7,091 nt of DNA from Candidatus Heimdallarchaeota archaeon (GTDB lineage Archaea > Asgardarchaeota > Heimdallarchaeia > JABLTI01). The translations under genes were made by a program, and so were the position numbers. The DNA is taken from NCBI GenBank assembly GCA_030671945.1, contig DAOVHJ010000129.1, positions 1-7,091 on the forward strand, written 5' to 3'. The stretch's first letter is position 1. Every line of letters begins with the position of its first letter. Shown here in pieces: positions 5,678 to 7,091 of this stretch. The notes below the pieces were generated by a model. The model did not search any database. It was not told the origin of the DNA and was given only the letters and a program-made list of their open reading frames with translations.

Positions 5678-7063
5678 TCATACTGAGATTTTATTTTTTA
5701 GCTCTTTCATTATTTGAGATTCGAAGCTTTTTTCTCCTACAGCAAAAATTGTTGCTTGACCAAATCCCATAGTTTCTATATGTTTCTTGATTAGTTTTTT
5801 GTTATAATTATAATCTGTAATAATTATCGCTGTCAAAATTCTATTTGAATGGTTTATCTGTGCAGTAGCAAGTAATGCTTTTAATTCCTTTTTCTGTTGG
5901 TACGCAAGTGATATTGTTTTTGTTTGATCATCTTCAATGAGGAAATTGCTTAACCAAATAATGCCAACAACGGAATTATTAATGTGAAAATCAAAACGCC
6001 AGTTCTTTCTATCTAAACCAAGATCTGAATAGTTCACAAATGCAATTGATTTTTGAGTGAAATTTAGACCATTACGTTTGCATAACTTCGCAAGATAATT
6101 TTTGATAATTTTTTTATCTTCTCCTTCATATAAAGAATAAATTACAAATGATCCTGAGGGAAAAGGAATTAATATTTTATGTAGAATACCTGCATCTATC
6201 ATGTATCTGAATTCTTTTTCTCTGAATCTTGTTTCATCCAATGATAACTTAAATAGCCCTACTCTCTCGCGATCAGAATTTTTCTGATAAATCCAATTAT
6301 TCAAGGCTATTTCATTGTAAAATTCTCTATGTTGATCTTTAATTAAGGAAACATTGTCAACATTCTTTTTACTCTTTAATTTAGATTTAGAAATTATTGC
6401 TCGAGAAACTTTGTTTGTTTGATGACTTTTATCGATGATACTACTGATGGTTTCAGTATTATGATCACTAGTTGGTTCTTGAGCAGACTCTTCTTCTTCG
6501 TTCGTTGTTGTAGTTAAGTTAACTGACTCCCCAGCTTTTTTTTTATAAGCAGAACTCACATGCTCAATTGCTTCTTCCCAGAGTCTATCAAATTCTTTCT
6601 CAGATTTAATTAATTCAAAATTATCTTGAGCTTCTACTGTTGTTTGAATTGGTATCATTCCATCAATTTCATACTCGACCACTATCTCTGGTCTTTCTAT
6701 TTCCTCAACTGTAATATCACTAATCGAGTTCTCTGTTTCAGCGAAAAGCTCACTTTCATTACTAAAAACATCCTCATCAAGAATTATCTGTGATGGTTCT
6801 TGAAGATTTTCAGATTGAGCTCTATTTTTATTTTTATACCAATAATATAATAATAAACATCCTTCGAATCCAAAGAATCCTAAGACCAGTAACCAGCTTT
6901 TTGATAAAACATAAGCAGGTAATGAGAGCAAGAAAACAGCATAGCTTTCAAAAAAGGTAACAGAGACGACTAAGAATACATATGCAACTAGTATAATGTA
7001 ATTAATAATAGTAGTACCTATTAGGATTTTTTTTAGAGTACGAATACTCAAGCTGAATTTCAT
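5678..7063 (-). CDS. Uncharacterised membrane-anchored protein with acidic linker and soluble C-terminal domain
   Basis: This 461-residue protein is not one I recognise. Two hydrophobic spans lie near the N-terminus, about 13-37 and 41-76 (the second may be a short re-entrant piece plus one helix). Lysines K11/K12 before and K77/K79 after suggest both ends face the cytoplasm. Residues 84-135 form an acidic, low-complexity linker, and 152-176 a charged helix (EKEFDRLWEEAIEHV). A Thr/Glu/Ser-rich stretch (180-215) and a basic patch (219-234) follow. The C-terminal domain (about 243-461) opens with a winged-helix-like REKEFRYMIDAGILHKI (281-297) and a strand pair. An alternating helix/strand region with WRFDFHI (355-361) and LTAIIITD (410-417) follows. 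ATG 7063 has no clear ribosome binding site. It is convergent with UPF0147; its 5' neighbour lies outside. Expression and function cannot be inferred. Confidence 0.85.
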   Translation of the reverse strand: MKFSLSIRTLKKILIGTTIINYIILVAYVFLVVSVTFFESYAVFLLSLPAYVLSKSWLLVLGFFGFEGCLLLYYWYKNKNRAQSENLQEPSQIILDEDVFSNESELFAETENSISDITVEEIERPEIVVEYEIDGMIPIQTTVEAQDNFELIKSEKEFDRLWEEAIEHVSSAYKKKAGESVNLTTTTNEEEESAQEPTSDHNTETISSIIDKSHQTNKVSRAIISKSKLKSKKNVDNVSLIKDQHREFYNEIALNNWIYQKNSDRERVGLFKLSLDETRFREKEFRYMIDAGILHKILIPFPSGSFVIYSLYEGEDKKIIKNYLAKLCKRNGLNFTQKSIAFVNYSDLGLDRKNWRFDFHINNSVVGIIWLSNFLIEDDQTKTISLAYQQKKELKALLATAQINHSNRILTAIIITDYNYNKKLIKKHIETMGFGQATIFAVGEKSFESQIMKELKNKISV

Positions 7064-7091
7064 AACTAACCCGACCCAGAAACATTAATCA

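Noticed and set aside
6858..6872. TTCGAATCC resembling the T-arm of a tRNA
   Set aside because: It lies in the membrane-span coding region (FFGFEG) and no acceptor, D or anticodon stems can be drawn around it.
1..7091. CRISPR arrays, insertion sequences, integrase sites or phage genes
   Set aside because: No regularly spaced repeats, transposase motifs or long direct repeats were seen; the window is housekeeping-like chromosome.

Overview
The window reads as a piece of an AT-rich archaeal chromosome. The support is: a split-subunit pyruvate:ferredoxin oxidoreductase (separate alpha and beta genes), a UPF0147 protein (an archaeal family), a TrmY-type tRNA methyltransferase, a eukaryote-type ribosomal protein S26e, and TATA-like boxes at the expected distance before several genes. 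S26e is not universal in archaea; it is typical of TACK and Asgard lineages, so one of these is the best guess. An AT-rich Asgard genome would fit, but that is inference. All genes look chromosomal, and I see no mobile element, phage gene, CRISPR array, tRNA or rRNA.

Layout: (1) 1-1046, plus strand: the 3' end of porA followed closely by complete porB. (2) 1096-2274, minus strand: a two-gene operon with a GNAT acetyltransferase first and a metallo-beta-lactamase-fold hydrolase second, the stop codon directly abutting the next start. (3) 2275-2437: a divergent promoter region. (4) 2438-3568, plus: an M24 metallopeptidase (Xaa-Pro dipeptidase type) with a TTG start. (5) 3611-3985, minus: a PadR-family repressor with a palindrome upstream. 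(6) 4196-5611, plus: three informational genes, S26e, a TrmY-like methyltransferase and UPF0147. (7) 5678-7063, minus: a large protein with N-terminal membrane segments, a long acidic linker and an unrecognised C-terminal domain.

The genes do not form one pathway. porAB belongs to central carbon and ferredoxin metabolism. The hydrolase, acetyltransferase and peptidase are housekeeping-type enzymes without clear substrates. S26e and TrmY act on the translation apparatus. All three convergent gene pairs, and the S26e/trmY gap, carry a short hairpin next to a T-rich stretch, which together mark transcription unit ends.

The least explained part is the membrane-anchored protein at 5678-7063. Its C-terminal half has a strand/helix order resembling a nuclease-like fold without an obvious catalytic motif. 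I did not find a convincing new multi-gene system; the other findings are modest.
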